DNA of 64,000 nucleotides from Thiothrix lacustris DSM 21227 (lineage in GTDB: Bacteria; Pseudomonadota; Gammaproteobacteria; Thiotrichales; Thiotrichaceae), in NCBI RefSeq assembly GCF_000621325.1, contig NZ_JHYQ01000012.1, forward strand, positions 62,001-126,000, in the 5' to 3' direction. Position numbers and translations under genes: made by a program. Shown here piece after piece: positions 42,847 through 51,790 of this stretch. Each line of letters begins with the position of its first letter. The stretch's first letter is position 1. A model generated the notes under the pieces. That model saw only the letters and a program-made list of their open reading frames with translations. It was not told the origin of the DNA and ran no database searches.

Positions 42847-43620
42847 TTACGGTTTGCGGCACAGCATGTGCTGGTAACGTGCGAGTGAACGCCATGGTTC
42901 TTGTTGTGAATAGAGGCGTTCCAGCGGTAAAACGTCTTCCAGCTTCGCCGTTTTGCGCACATTGTGGTACATGTAGTCGTAAAAACAGCGTACACCTGAC
43001 CATGTGCCTAGCTCCAAGCCTAGTTCGTTCAACCAACCAAGCACTTCTTCTGGTTTCAGGGGTGAAATGGGGGCCAGCCCTTGATGGCCGTTACTGGCGA
43101 TGTCGCCTCGACGTACTGTGTCCAGATCCCCCACAATCAGACGGCGCATGACGGTAGAGTGATGGTTGAAGAACATCAGTGACAGCGAACCACCCGGTGT
43201 TAGGCAATGCAGCAATTGTTCCAGTGCAGCACGGGGTTCTGCCAGCCATTCGAGTACGGCGTGGAAGATGATTAGATCAAATGTTCCGCAATCCTTAGGC
43301 TGTAGCTCTTGTACGCTGGCTTGCATCAAGTGGATAGAATCTTGTAAACCTTGTTCGACAATCGCGGCTTCGGCGCGTTGTAACATGTCGCCGGACGGTT
43401 CTGCTAATACGACATGATGGCCTTGCTGTGCCAGCCAGATAGCCATTTGTCCCAAGCCGCCGCCTGCATCTAGAATCCGCAAGGGTTGGCTGCTGCGGTG
43501 CATGACTAAGGGTTGTAAATCGTCTTGCAAAATGGCCAGACGAATGAGTCCACGTGGGTCATCGTAAATGCTGCGTTGGAAGCGTTGCGCCAGTCCATCG
43601 AAAATACGGTCTTGCTTCAA
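42847..43620 (-). CDS. cmoM: tRNA 5-carboxymethoxyuridine methyltransferase CmoM
   Basis: CmoM methylates cmo5U34 in tRNA to mcmo5U. The 257-residue protein starts KQDRIFDGLAQRFQRSIYDDPRGLIRLAILQDDL, as in E. coli CmoM, with the SAM-binding motif LRILDAGGGLGQMAIWLAQQGH (about 46-67), FDLIIFHAVLEWLAEPRAAL and LSLMFFNHHS. Convergent with the SCO1 gene; stops are three bases apart. Confidence 0.93.
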   Translation of the reverse strand: MKQDRIFDGLAQRFQRSIYDDPRGLIRLAILQDDLQPLVMHRSSQPLRILDAGGGLGQMAIWLAQQGHHVVLAEPSGDMLQRAEAAIVEQGLQDSIHLMQASVQELQPKDCGTFDLIIFHAVLEWLAEPRAALEQLLHCLTPGGSLSLMFFNHHSTVMRRLIVGDLDTVRRGDIASNGHQGLAPISPLKPEEVLGWLNELGLELGTWSGVRCFYDYMYHNVRKTAKLEDVLPLERLYSQQEPWRSLARYQHMLCRKP

Positions 43621-43686
43621 TGTAGAAACCTATGGTGGTTACTAGGCTGTTTCGCCGATTTTTTCGGCGAAAATCACGAAAAAAAC

Positions 43687-43716
43687 TTGATGTGTAAACC
43701 GCTGTTTACCTATTAT
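43687..43716 (+). promoter_or_regulatory. Candidate sRNA promoter with operator-like palindrome
   Basis: TTGATG (43687-43692) and TATTAT (43711-43716) are -35 and -10 matches of 4/6 and 5/6, 18 bases apart. The spacer contains the perfect palindrome GTAAAC, CGCT, GTTTAC (43694-43709), well placed for a repressor. Confidence 0.5.
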
Positions 43717-43721
43717 GCCTT

Positions 43722-43837
43722 ATACTTCAAGAAAGTTGTACTTCTTCATGGAACATCAACTTAATGTGCCAGTAAGACCCCTCAACTGACCACTGGCACA
43801 TATTTCACCGGCTTACTTTTAGTAAGCCGGTTTTTTT
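43722..43837 (+). ncRNA. Candidate intergenic small RNA
   Basis: About 115 bases with three stems in a row: AAGTTG/CAACTT (43733-43738 with 43757-43762, loop containing ATGGAA), TGTGCCAGT/ACTGGCACA (43765-43773 with 43792-43800), and an 11-bp terminator hairpin. It lies in an intergenic region between cmoM and uup, which are both on the other strand. No ORF with a ribosome site is present. No known family is recognised. Confidence 0.55.
43807..43837 (+). terminator. Intrinsic terminator of the candidate sRNA
   Basis: ACCGGCTTACT and AGTAAGCCGGT make a perfect 11-bp stem with a 3-base loop, followed by seven Ts on the + strand. There is no + strand gene upstream for about 1 kb apart from the sRNA candidate. 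Confidence 0.85.
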
Positions 43838-43845
43838 ATGCGGAA

Positions 43846-45648
43846 TTAGGTCTGTTGTTCGAGATTTTCCCAGCGTGCAAATGCCGTTTCTAGCTCGCTT
43901 TCCAAGCCTTGTAATTCCTCTTGCCGGGCGACTACCTGCGCATTATTTTGCTGATAGAAGTCAGGTTGGCTCATCAGTTTATGTAAGGCCGCAATCGCAA
44001 TTTCCAACTTTTCAATGATAGCAGGCAGCTGCTCCAGTTCGCGCTGATCTTTGAAACTGAGTTTTTTGGTTTTCGGTGCAGGTTTTGCAGCTTCCACCGG
44101 CTTTTCTACGGCTTTTTCCGTTTTGGCAGCCGCTTTGTCTTTGTCGGATAATGGCGTTGGACGTTGTAACAGCCAGTCGTCGTAACCACCGGCGTATTCG
44201 CCAACGGTATCATTTTCAAACACGATGCTGCGGGTGACGACTGAGTTGAGGAAACTCCGGTCATGCGAGATCAGCAACAAAGTGCCTTGGTAGTCGATCA
44301 GCAGTTCTTCAAGCAGTTCCAGCGTTTCGGCATCGAGGTCGTTGGTCGGTTCGTCCAATACCAGCAGATTGGATGGTTGGGCGAATAAGCGTGCCAGCAA
44401 CAAGCGGTTGCGTTCGCCGCCGGATAGCACTTTCACTGGCTTCTGGATTTGCAGCGGGGTAAACAAGAAGTCTTGTAAATAGCTGATGATATGGCGTTTT
44501 TGGCCGTTAACTTCGACAAAATCCGAGCCAGAGGCGATATTATCGCGCAGGTTCTTTTCACCGTCGAATTGCGCCCGGTGTTGGTCGAAGTAGGCGATTT
44601 GCAGGCGGGTACCGAGGTTAACCTTGCCCGCTGTGGGTTGTAATTGCCCCAACAGTAGCTTGATCAGGGTGGTTTTACCGACACCGTTAGGGCCGATAAT
44701 GCCGATTTTGTCGCCACGTAATACGGTGGTGTTGAAGTCTTGAATCAGCAGTGTGCCATCCCAGCCGTAATCGAGGTGTTCGGCTTCGACGACGACTTTG
44801 CCGGAACTGTCCGCTTGACCGATTTGGGCGGTGACTTTGCCTTGCAGGTTGCGGCGTTGCTTGAATTCTTCGCGCATGGCTTCGAGGCGGCGCACGCGGC
44901 CTTCGTTGCGGGTGCGGCGGGCTTTGACGCCTTGGCGGATCCAGACTTCTTCTTCTGCCATGCGTTTGTCGAAAAGTGCGGCTTGTTGGGCTTCAGCATC
45001 GAGCGCGGCTTGTTTGTTTTCCTGGTATTTCTGGAAATTGCCCGGCCAACTGGTGAGTTTGCCCCGGTCGAGTTCGATAATGCGGGTGGCCAGTTTTTGC
45101 ACGAAAGAGCGGTCATGGCTAACGAATAGCAGGGTGCTTTTGAAGCCCATCAGGAAGTTTTCCAGCCATTCGATCGCGGGGATGTCGAGGTGGTTGGTTG
45201 GTTCGTCCAGCAGCAGCAGGTCGGGTTCGCCGACGAGGGCGCGGGCTAACAGGGCGCGGCGTTTCCAGCCACCGGAGAGGCTTTCAAAGAGGGTGTCGGG
45301 GTCAAGCTGGATGCGTGAGAGCACCGTTTCGACTTTCCATTGAATTTGCCATTCGTCTTCGGGTTCTACCACGCCTAAGCCTTCGGCTACGATGTCGAAG
45401 ATGCGGGCTTCCAGATCGTGGGGCACGTCTTGTTGCAGCCGGGCAATCTTGAGTTCGGGTTGATGGATCATTTCGCCATCGTCGGGCTGGATGTCGCGGC
45501 ACAGCAGCTTCATCAGGGTGGATTTCCCCGTGCCGTTGCGCCCGACCAGACACAAGCGTTCGCCTTGTTCAATGGTGAGGTCGATGCCGTCAAACAGGCG
45601 ATTGTCGCCGTTTTCCAGATGGATATTGCGTAAGTGAAGTAGAGCCAT
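43846..45648 (-). CDS. uup: ABC-F ATPase Uup
   Basis: A soluble twin-ATPase of the ABC-F family, linked to ribosome or DNA-related functions (Uup affects transposon excision and ribosome assembly). The 600-residue protein has Walker A GRNGTGKST (about 36-44) and GPNGVGKTT (about 310-318), ABC signatures LSGGWKRRALLARAL and LSGGERNRLLLARL, and Walker B LLLDEPTNHLD and LVLDEPTNDLD. The linker (VWIRQGVKARRTRNEGRV) and the C-terminal coiled coil (about 530-598) are Uup-like. Confidence 0.93.
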   Translation of the reverse strand: MALLHLRNIHLENGDNRLFDGIDLTIEQGERLCLVGRNGTGKSTLMKLLCRDIQPDDGEMIHQPELKIARLQQDVPHDLEARIFDIVAEGLGVVEPEDEWQIQWKVETVLSRIQLDPDTLFESLSGGWKRRALLARALVGEPDLLLLDEPTNHLDIPAIEWLENFLMGFKSTLLFVSHDRSFVQKLATRIIELDRGKLTSWPGNFQKYQENKQAALDAEAQQAALFDKRMAEEEVWIRQGVKARRTRNEGRVRRLEAMREEFKQRRNLQGKVTAQIGQADSSGKVVVEAEHLDYGWDGTLLIQDFNTTVLRGDKIGIIGPNGVGKTTLIKLLLGQLQPTAGKVNLGTRLQIAYFDQHRAQFDGEKNLRDNIASGSDFVEVNGQKRHIISYLQDFLFTPLQIQKPVKVLSGGERNRLLLARLFAQPSNLLVLDEPTNDLDAETLELLEELLIDYQGTLLLISHDRSFLNSVVTRSIVFENDTVGEYAGGYDDWLLQRPTPLSDKDKAAAKTEKAVEKPVEAAKPAPKTKKLSFKDQRELEQLPAIIEKLEIAIAALHKLMSQPDFYQQNNAQVVARQEELQGLESELETAFARWENLEQQT

Positions 45649-45700
45649 AATACCTGTCGAAATAGTAAGCCGCTAAAGCAACAGGTATGCGCCCTTGGTC

Positions 45701-47479
45701 TTAGCGGGTGTCTGTACCTGTCTTTGTGAGTGGATAGTGCATGGATTGTACCTCCTTATCCAGTTGCTTGACGTGTTTTTGGTATTTTTTGGTACGGATT
45801 TGCAACATTTGTAAGGAATTTTTGTAACGCTTAAGGTGTGTCATTAGGTCGATCATTTTGTCGATATCCTGACGAGTTAAGCTGGATGCTTGTTGTATCG
45901 GTATCATTTCTGCCGCAACAGGTTCCGGCTCAGGTTCGGGTTCGGGTATGACGACGCTGACAGGTTCCGGCTCAGACTCAGGCTCAGGCTCGGGTATGAT
46001 CACACTGACAGGTTCCGGTTCGGGTTCGGGTATGGCGAGGCTGATGGGTTCCGGTTCCGGTATGACGACACTGATGGGCTCCAGCTCAGGTATTGATATA
46101 ACGGCAGGTGTGACGACGAGTGCGTTGGTTATGATGTCAGGCGTAATATCCGGTGTTATATCCGGCTTAGCCGTTATTAACAGTCTGCTGAACGGTTCAG
46201 CGACTTTGACTGATTTTTGAATGCTACTGAGTGGAATGATATTGCTGATATCTTCCGCTGTTTTTGGCAAAGTGGCGTGGTATTGGATGAGACGCTGGTT
46301 AGTTTCTTTCCATGTTTGTGGCCAGTCATGCCGAAGTTGCAGCTGGTAAGCTTCTCTAACCCATTGGGGAAGCCAGAAGCAACGCCCTGATAATTCGAGT
46401 AAGCCTAATTCGTTTAATTGTGAAATCGCTTGTTGGCGTTTTTTGGGGTTTAGGCGTGCAAACTGACCCATACGATTAATATAGTTATCTTGAGTCTTTT
46501 TGCTGAAGAATGCTGTCCAGCTGCGCTCTTTACCGAGGAGGGCTTCCAAGGTTTCCCAATGTGTGGGGCGGTAGAGCATACTGAGCAGGTAAAGCATCGC
46601 TTCATTGGGTTTGTTTTGAAGCTCGGTTGCGTTAGCCACCAGAATGCGGCGTGCTTGGCGTCCATCCGCTTTCTGATCCATTAAAACTGGGATTCTTTCC
46701 ATTTTGCGCCAATCCCCTTGGTGCCACACTTTTAGATAGCTGCCAAGTAAGCTTAATACGAGTGGATTTTGCCCATAATCGACAGCTATTTGCCGAAGTT
46801 TGTCGGAATCTGCTTGCACGCCTTTGTAGCTTAAATATTCTGCCGAAGCGTCGACTGACAATACACCTAACTCATGGTGTTCTATGCCTGCCTTATCCAG
46901 AAAGTTGCCTTCCAATGGCGTTCGACTGATGGCAACGCATAAGCCAGGGTTGTGTGTGGCTAACCGCTCTAGCAATACATTGATGCGAGGGTCGCCTATT
47001 TGATGAGCGAGACTGCCTGTCTTGAATTGTAGGTTTTCTAGCCCATCCAATAAAAGTAGGGTGTGGTGGGACTGGACTAATTTGGCAAGGTATTCCCCTT
47101 GAAGTAAATTGGGGCAGCGTTGTGCTTCTTCTCCACCAAACCAATACAGGGCGTGATGGAAAAATTCTGCTACCGGATCTTGGGGGGCGTGAGCAAGATC
47201 AGGTGGATAAAATGACCAAAGAAAGACGGCTTCTGCATCATGCCAGTGCTTGTTTTGTAATTGATGCAGCCATTTGTGTACCAACGTACTTTTGCCAATG
47301 CCTGTTGCGCCATGCAGCAAGCATAGCCGTGACTTTGTACTGATCCAAGCCTGATTGAGAAAACCAATATCTTGGGCACGTCCAAATAATTGGGTTGCTT
47401 TAAATTGGTTTACATAATCTTCGGCAGAAATATGTTGCTGCCCACAATGGTATTCGTCCCGGATAAAGATCCTGGTCAT
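45701..47479 (-). CDS. STAND-type NTPase with Glu-Pro repeats
   Basis: The 592-residue protein has an N-terminal helical part, a P-loop HGATGIGKST (about 56-65), Walker B LLLLDGLENL (about 137-146) and a STAND-type ATPase core (VAISRTPL, winged-helix-like NELGLLELSG). From about 430 to 530 it has repeated IPEPEPEP-type units alternating with VSVVI or ISLAI, then a C-terminal helical segment (IDKMIDLMTHLKRYKNSLQMLQ...QLDKEV). The EP repeat probably spans the periplasm or forms a flexible linker. A STAND ATPase without obvious effector domain. It is paralogous to the next gene upstream. Confidence 0.6.
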   Translation of the reverse strand: MTRIFIRDEYHCGQQHISAEDYVNQFKATQLFGRAQDIGFLNQAWISTKSRLCLLHGATGIGKSTLVHKWLHQLQNKHWHDAEAVFLWSFYPPDLAHAPQDPVAEFFHHALYWFGGEEAQRCPNLLQGEYLAKLVQSHHTLLLLDGLENLQFKTGSLAHQIGDPRINVLLERLATHNPGLCVAISRTPLEGNFLDKAGIEHHELGVLSVDASAEYLSYKGVQADSDKLRQIAVDYGQNPLVLSLLGSYLKVWHQGDWRKMERIPVLMDQKADGRQARRILVANATELQNKPNEAMLYLLSMLYRPTHWETLEALLGKERSWTAFFSKKTQDNYINRMGQFARLNPKKRQQAISQLNELGLLELSGRCFWLPQWVREAYQLQLRHDWPQTWKETNQRLIQYHATLPKTAEDISNIIPLSSIQKSVKVAEPFSRLLITAKPDITPDITPDIITNALVVTPAVISIPELEPISVVIPEPEPISLAIPEPEPEPVSVIIPEPEPESEPEPVSVVIPEPEPEPEPVAAEMIPIQQASSLTRQDIDKMIDLMTHLKRYKNSLQMLQIRTKKYQKHVKQLDKEVQSMHYPLTKTGTDTR

Positions 47480-47618
47480 TTGTCTTCCCCAATGCCCATC
47501 AAATAATGTTGTTATCAGCTACACGTTAGCAAATCACCTGAGCTTGTCAAGCTGTCGCCTTCTGGGCGGTAGGTGTTTTGATGTTCTCTATTTTCAGTCC
47601 TTATTTACAGCAGAAAGT

Positions 47619-49229
47619 TCAGCCGTTAGCCGCCAGTTGTTGGGTCAATCTGTTTGAGTTAACAGCATAATTGGCGCGTTTTAATAAGCATGAGGCTTCG
47701 TGAGTTTCGCCAGTTACACGCAATAATCGTGTGAGTAAGTGTGTATTTTGCATGAGACTGGGTTGATCATGACTGAGTTCGGCATAAGCGACGCCACGTC
47801 GAGCGCAGTACATCGCCGCTGAGAGATTGCCAAGAATTAAATGATGTTCACACAGATGATTGGCGATGATGGAGGCTCGATACCAGTGCTTTTTTAAGGC
47901 TGATTTTTCCAGTTTAACACCTAGGTTGCGCGTGGCGGTGATCGTTGATTGAATATCCGTGTGCCCGAATTTTAGGTAAAGCATGTTACTGGTTGGCAAT
48001 AAGGGAATATCGGGTGATAAGGTGGGTAATGAGGTTTGCGTGCATTTTTCCAGTAGGCTTTGTAACCTTGTTGGAATAGTAGGAAAGCGTGCCCTGACTC
48101 GTTCACGGAAATAAGCGCGTAACATGCTGTGCAGATGCAGTGCGCCGGTATCAGGTGACGAGGATATTAAGCGCATTTGATAAAGGCGGTTTTGTAACTT
48201 GGAAAAGTCACGTAAATTGAGCTTGCTAAGGGGGGTGAGTGCTAGCAACGTTTCATCAGGTTTTAGCCAACGTTGAAACCACGCTTGGCGTTGGCTGTTG
48301 AGTAGTAAAAAGAGCTCTCTTTGGGTAACAGGGCGATCCAGTAGGGCAATGAGGTAGAGCAGTAATAATTCGGGCGTTTTCCATAACCATTGCTCAATAA
48401 GCGTGAGTACTCGCCGAAGTTGCAAGCTTTCGCGCTTTTCATCACGCCAAGCAAGCATGGCATTCACTTCTTCTAAGGCGCCCCCGTTATTTAAATAGGA
48501 GCTTAGCAGATCAAGTGTGAGGGGGTGGCCGCGAAAATCATGGGACATTTTGCTGAGCGTGTTCGGTAATAGCATCACGCTACGCTGGCGTAATAGTGCT
48601 GCACCTTCCTCATCGTTCAGTGCTGGTAGCGTGTGTTGAACAATGTTTTGTTGAAAGAGTTCACAGGCTGGAATGATCTGTTGGCTGGCGATTACGCATA
48701 AGCCATTATTATAGGCAGCAAGGTAATTAATTAAAATGCCCAATGATTGTGGTTGATTATTGCTCTCTTGAAAGTCAACTTCAAAGGATAGAGAGGGGAA
48801 ATTATCCAAGACTAAAAGGGTGCGTTGGCGTTGAATGAGTTTCACCAGTAAGTTAACACGTTCGAGCGTTTGCTTGGGCAAGGTGAGGTGAGAGCCAAAC
48901 CATCGCAGGGCATGTTCGATAAATTCATCTGCTAGTGTTTGTGCATTAGTGTCATCGGTGATGTCTGGGAATGACCAAGCGTATACTTGGTCTGCACCTA
49001 ACCAATTCAAGGCTTCCAGCCTACTTAGCCATGTGTGCAATAGGGCGGTTTTACCCGTTCCCCCTATAGCATTCAACAGGAATACCCCGGTGAGTTCATC
49101 ATGCCAAGCATTATCTAATGCCAATAATTCCTGTTCGCGTGCTACGAACCCCTTGATACTCGTTCGCGGGCAAGCACTGTTATTTTTTGCTTGCTGATGC
49201 CGCCAAAAGGTAATAAATGCCCCAATCAT
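47619..49229 (-). CDS. STAND-type NTPase
   Basis: The 536-residue protein shares its layout with the neighbouring STAND gene: P-loop NAIGGTGKTALL (about 53-64), Walker B TLLVLDNFPSL, a DxW..PD-type motif in both (VYAWSFPDI here, VFLWSFYPPD there), and a winged-helix region (LHSMLRAYFRERV). The C-terminus has helices of TPR type (NLSAAMYCARRGVAYAELSHDQPSLMQNTHLLTRLLRVTGETHEASCLLKRANYA). STAND proteins assemble on signal recognition; the ligand is unknown. No effector domain (nuclease, protease, TIR) is visible. Confidence 0.65.
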   Translation of the reverse strand: MIGAFITFWRHQQAKNNSACPRTSIKGFVAREQELLALDNAWHDELTGVFLLNAIGGTGKTALLHTWLSRLEALNWLGADQVYAWSFPDITDDTNAQTLADEFIEHALRWFGSHLTLPKQTLERVNLLVKLIQRQRTLLVLDNFPSLSFEVDFQESNNQPQSLGILINYLAAYNNGLCVIASQQIIPACELFQQNIVQHTLPALNDEEGAALLRQRSVMLLPNTLSKMSHDFRGHPLTLDLLSSYLNNGGALEEVNAMLAWRDEKRESLQLRRVLTLIEQWLWKTPELLLLYLIALLDRPVTQRELFLLLNSQRQAWFQRWLKPDETLLALTPLSKLNLRDFSKLQNRLYQMRLISSSPDTGALHLHSMLRAYFRERVRARFPTIPTRLQSLLEKCTQTSLPTLSPDIPLLPTSNMLYLKFGHTDIQSTITATRNLGVKLEKSALKKHWYRASIIANHLCEHHLILGNLSAAMYCARRGVAYAELSHDQPSLMQNTHLLTRLLRVTGETHEASCLLKRANYAVNSNRLTQQLAANG

Positions 49230-49338
49230 ATTTTTGCCCGATCGATAAGTTAATCGAATATTGCTATTTATTGATTAGCCGAGCAACCAAGTAAAATAAA
49301 TTTTTTTAATTAATCTGAGCTTATGGCAATGATATGCC

Positions 49339-49707
49339 TTATTTATTAGCATTTAGCTGTTCAGCATCGGGGTCTGGGGTTTCAACCAATTCGTTTTGTA
49401 CTAGCTTTTCAGGGGTGTTATGAATTTGTTCCGAAGAAGGCGTGGCTAGTACCTCACCTGTTTCTTCGGAGGTTACGGGTAAGTCTTCTTGCATACTTTC
49501 GCTTAAGTCAGTCATGCTATTTTTGCATGCTTCTAAGTAGGCTGTTTTTTTGCCATCAGCGATGCCATCTTCTTCTGCATAGGTATTGCACAGTTCAGTC
49601 AGGGCTGTACTGTTGGTTTCTTCTGCAACCGGGGTGTCGTCTGCGAACAGATTTTGGGTAACACTGAGTGTGGCAATAGTGAGTAATAAAGTGAGGTATT
49701 TCATCAT
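49339..49707 (-). CDS. Small secreted acidic protein
   Basis: The 122-residue protein has a signal peptide (MMKYLTLLLTIATLSVTQNLFA), followed by an acidic Glu/Thr/Ser-rich chain with two cysteines in LCNTYAEEDGIADGKKTAYLEACKNSM that could form a disulfide. AAAGG precedes the start. No family is recognised. The start could be the first or second ATG. Confidence 0.55.
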   Translation of the reverse strand: MMKYLTLLLTIATLSVTQNLFADDTPVAEETNSTALTELCNTYAEEDGIADGKKTAYLEACKNSMTDLSESMQEDLPVTSEETGEVLATPSSEQIHNTPEKLVQNELVETPDPDAEQLNANK

Positions 49708-50043
49708 CGTTAACCTTTTTTGAGCATATCAAAATACCCAATCGCATCATTAACAACAGATCGGGCTTTTTTTTCATGAGGTTAGTGCTTGCACATAAGC
49801 GGGGTCTGGAAGGTCGAGGCCAAGGCCAAACAAAGTTTGGCCTACGACTTTCCGTACTGTTGCTGTGTAAGCTAATAACCTGATGTTCAATATCGACATC
49901 CATTGACTGGATTTGTTCATTTTCCAGTGGCTTAGGGGGAGATATTGGTACAGCTTTCGTCGTTGCCACTGTGATATCTCCCCTAAGGGATTATCAATAG
50001 GCACTGTTGTTAATATGGAAGTAATCGACTAGAAATACAAGTA
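49708..50043. other. Palindrome-rich intergenic region
   Basis: 336 bases with no convincing gene. GGAAGGTCG, GGCCAAAC, AAA, GTTTGGCC and CGACTTTCC make a two-part hairpin at 49808-49853. CTTAGGGG..AGATAT (49931-49945) pairs with ATATCT..CCCCTAAG (49974-49987), 14 bp with a single bulge. CAGTGG (49925-49930) and CCACTG (49966-49971) can pair too. Open frames here lack ribosome sites. It may be a structured RNA or a small palindromic insertion relic. Confidence 0.45.
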
Positions 50044-50391
50044 TTAGCCGATTTTCAGACCTGCGAAGAATCCACCAACGCCACTGACACCCTTGCTAGT
50101 GATGTGCGATAGGCGTTCCACCAGAAAACCACCGGATTGTTTGGCCATGCCCGTTGCTGCATTTGCTGCACTTTGGAGCTTTTCGTCGGTCATTTCAGTA
50201 ATACCATAATATTCAGTGACAAACAGCAGGACGATAGCTGCGCCGCCTAGGAAAAGGGCCAACCGTAACATTTTTTTGGCGAAGTAGCCCACCGCTAGGC
50301 CGATGATAAAAGGTGCGCCAACATTACCCATCAAAAAGCCGGAGGATAGGAAGTCGGTAGACATGGTGTTGTTTACTGGATAATCGTTCAT
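50044..50391 (-). CDS. FUN14-like small membrane protein
   Basis: A 115-residue protein with two hydrophobic helices (APFIIGLAVGYFAKKMLRLALFLGGAAIVLLFVTEYYGIT) and a helical C-terminal part ending in GVGGFFAGLKIG. The GxAxGYxxKK and final GFxxGLK pattern are typical of FUN14-domain proteins. In bacteria these are of unknown function. AAGG precedes the start MNDYPVNN; an internal MSTDFLSSG is also possible. Confidence 0.65.
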   Translation of the reverse strand: MNDYPVNNTMSTDFLSSGFLMGNVGAPFIIGLAVGYFAKKMLRLALFLGGAAIVLLFVTEYYGITEMTDEKLQSAANAATGMAKQSGGFLVERLSHITSKGVSGVGGFFAGLKIG

Positions 50392-50497
50392 TTTTTGCCC
50401 TTCAAGATACCGTTGAGTTTATTGATGTTTTATTTGCTAATAGCATTCTGATAAGTTTATCGCTAATTATAAAAAATAACACGGATAGCCGTAAAGA

Positions 50498-51790
50498 ATG
50501 AAGCATTCTGTCAGCTTGGCGATCGCTCTATTGTCTTTGGCAATGCCCGTCGATGCCACACAAATTATTACCCCGGCCGAGGCCAGTCGCGTTGTCAGTA
50601 GTGGCAGTGTTGTGACATTTGCACCGGTATACCGTGTGCTAGCACCAGAACAGGGTTTGGAAACGGGTTTGGGTCTACGCGTTCATTTTAATGCGAGTGC
50701 TTTACAATTTAACGGCGTTAGTGGTTTGTTTGCTTATGGTGTCCAGCCTGCCGGTGAGGTGATGGTGGATACCGAAGACTTTGATGCAGACGCGACGACT
50801 GACCGTTACGTGATTCTTGCTTGGGTTGATGTGATGGCGCAATGGCCGGGTACTGATGAGTTGCCTTTGACCTTAGGCGCGGTGTCATTCGAGGTGAAGA
50901 ATGGGTTTGTGGGCACGACCTATTTGCGAACCACTGCCATTGATACTGCCGATGGTGCGGCCTTTCAAAGTACCCCCATGCAAGTGGATTGCACTGCTGC
51001 ACCTCAGGTAGCGCTTAAGCTCAAAGGATTATTACAAGGCGCTTATGTGTCAGTCGATGGGTTGATGCGAGATAGTCTACGGAGTACGGGATTACTGCCT
51101 ATGGCGCAACCGTATTCAGCATGGGGGTATGCGGGGAATGAAACCACTAGCACTGCTCTATTGGCAACAACAGGAGCTGATGCACCTGTCGATTGGGTGT
51201 TGGTGGAATTACGCGATAAAGCCGATGGTAAAACGCTGTTAGCCAGTAAAGCTGCTCTGGTGCAACGCGATGGTGATGTGATGGATGCTACAACAGGTAG
51301 CAATACTTTAGGCTTTTCCGGGGTGGTAGCGGGCAATTACTACGTGGCCTTGCGTCATCGTAATCATTTGGGTTTGTTGAGCGCTACGGCATTGAGCTTG
51401 AGTGCTACGCCGACTACGCTGGATTTTTCACAAGCAACCACGCAGGTTTATGGAAAGGATGTGCGAAGTGTGCAGGGTTCTGTGCGTCTGTTGCCGACAG
51501 GGGATGCTAATCACGATAATAAGCTGATTGCCGGTGGCCTTAACAATGATAAAAATATTGTGTTGAGTAAGGTGTTAACGGATCCAAGCAATCTGGATAT
51601 CCGTACTAATTTCCAACTACAGGGCTACTATGATTCCGATCTAAATCTGGATGGTAAAACCCTCTATGTGGGATTAGATAATGACATCAATACCTTATTA
51701 GCCAATATTCTCTTGGCACCTGACAATACCACCACCAGCACTAATTACATCCTGCTTGGCAGTTTGCCAGCATCCGGTAGCACCCCATGA
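50498..51790 (+). CDS. Secreted cohesin-like protein with dockerin-like C-terminus
   Basis: The 430-residue protein begins with a signal peptide (HSVSLAIALLSLAMPVDA). Residues about 25-160 form a beta-rich domain of cohesin type (VVTFAPVYRVLAPEQGLETGLGLRVHFNASALQFNGV ... LGAVSFEVK). The C-terminus has Asp/Asn-rich turns (GDANHDNKLIAGGLNNDKNIVLSKVL and SDLNLDGKTLYVGLDNDINTLLANILL) that look like calcium-binding dockerin repeats. Its stop overlaps the start of the serine protease gene (ATGA), so the two are translationally coupled. Confidence 0.55.
   Translation: MKHSVSLAIALLSLAMPVDATQIITPAEASRVVSSGSVVTFAPVYRVLAPEQGLETGLGLRVHFNASALQFNGVSGLFAYGVQPAGEVMVDTEDFDADATTDRYVILAWVDVMAQWPGTDELPLTLGAVSFEVKNGFVGTTYLRTTAIDTADGAAFQSTPMQVDCTAAPQVALKLKGLLQGAYVSVDGLMRDSLRSTGLLPMAQPYSAWGYAGNETTSTALLATTGADAPVDWVLVELRDKADGKTLLASKAALVQRDGDVMDATTGSNTLGFSGVVAGNYYVALRHRNHLGLLSATALSLSATPTTLDFSQATTQVYGKDVRSVQGSVRLLPTGDANHDNKLIAGGLNNDKNIVLSKVLTDPSNLDIRTNFQLQGYYDSDLNLDGKTLYVGLDNDINTLLANILLAPDNTTTSTNYILLGSLPASGSTP

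Noticed and set aside
43651-43671. TTCGCCG/CGGCGAA hairpin as a terminator for an upstream gene
   Set aside because: Neither strand has a U-tract after it, and it lies directly upstream of cmoM. It is left as an unassigned hairpin.
49824-49842. attC-like integron site in the GGCCAAAC/GTTTGGCC hairpin
   Set aside because: The GTTRRRY core is not matched (fourth base is T) and no integrase or cassette array is present.
49774-50004. 76- and 124-codon minus-strand ORFs in the palindromic region
   Set aside because: They run through hairpin sequences, lack good ribosome sites and have unnatural composition. One also overlaps a real secreted-protein gene.
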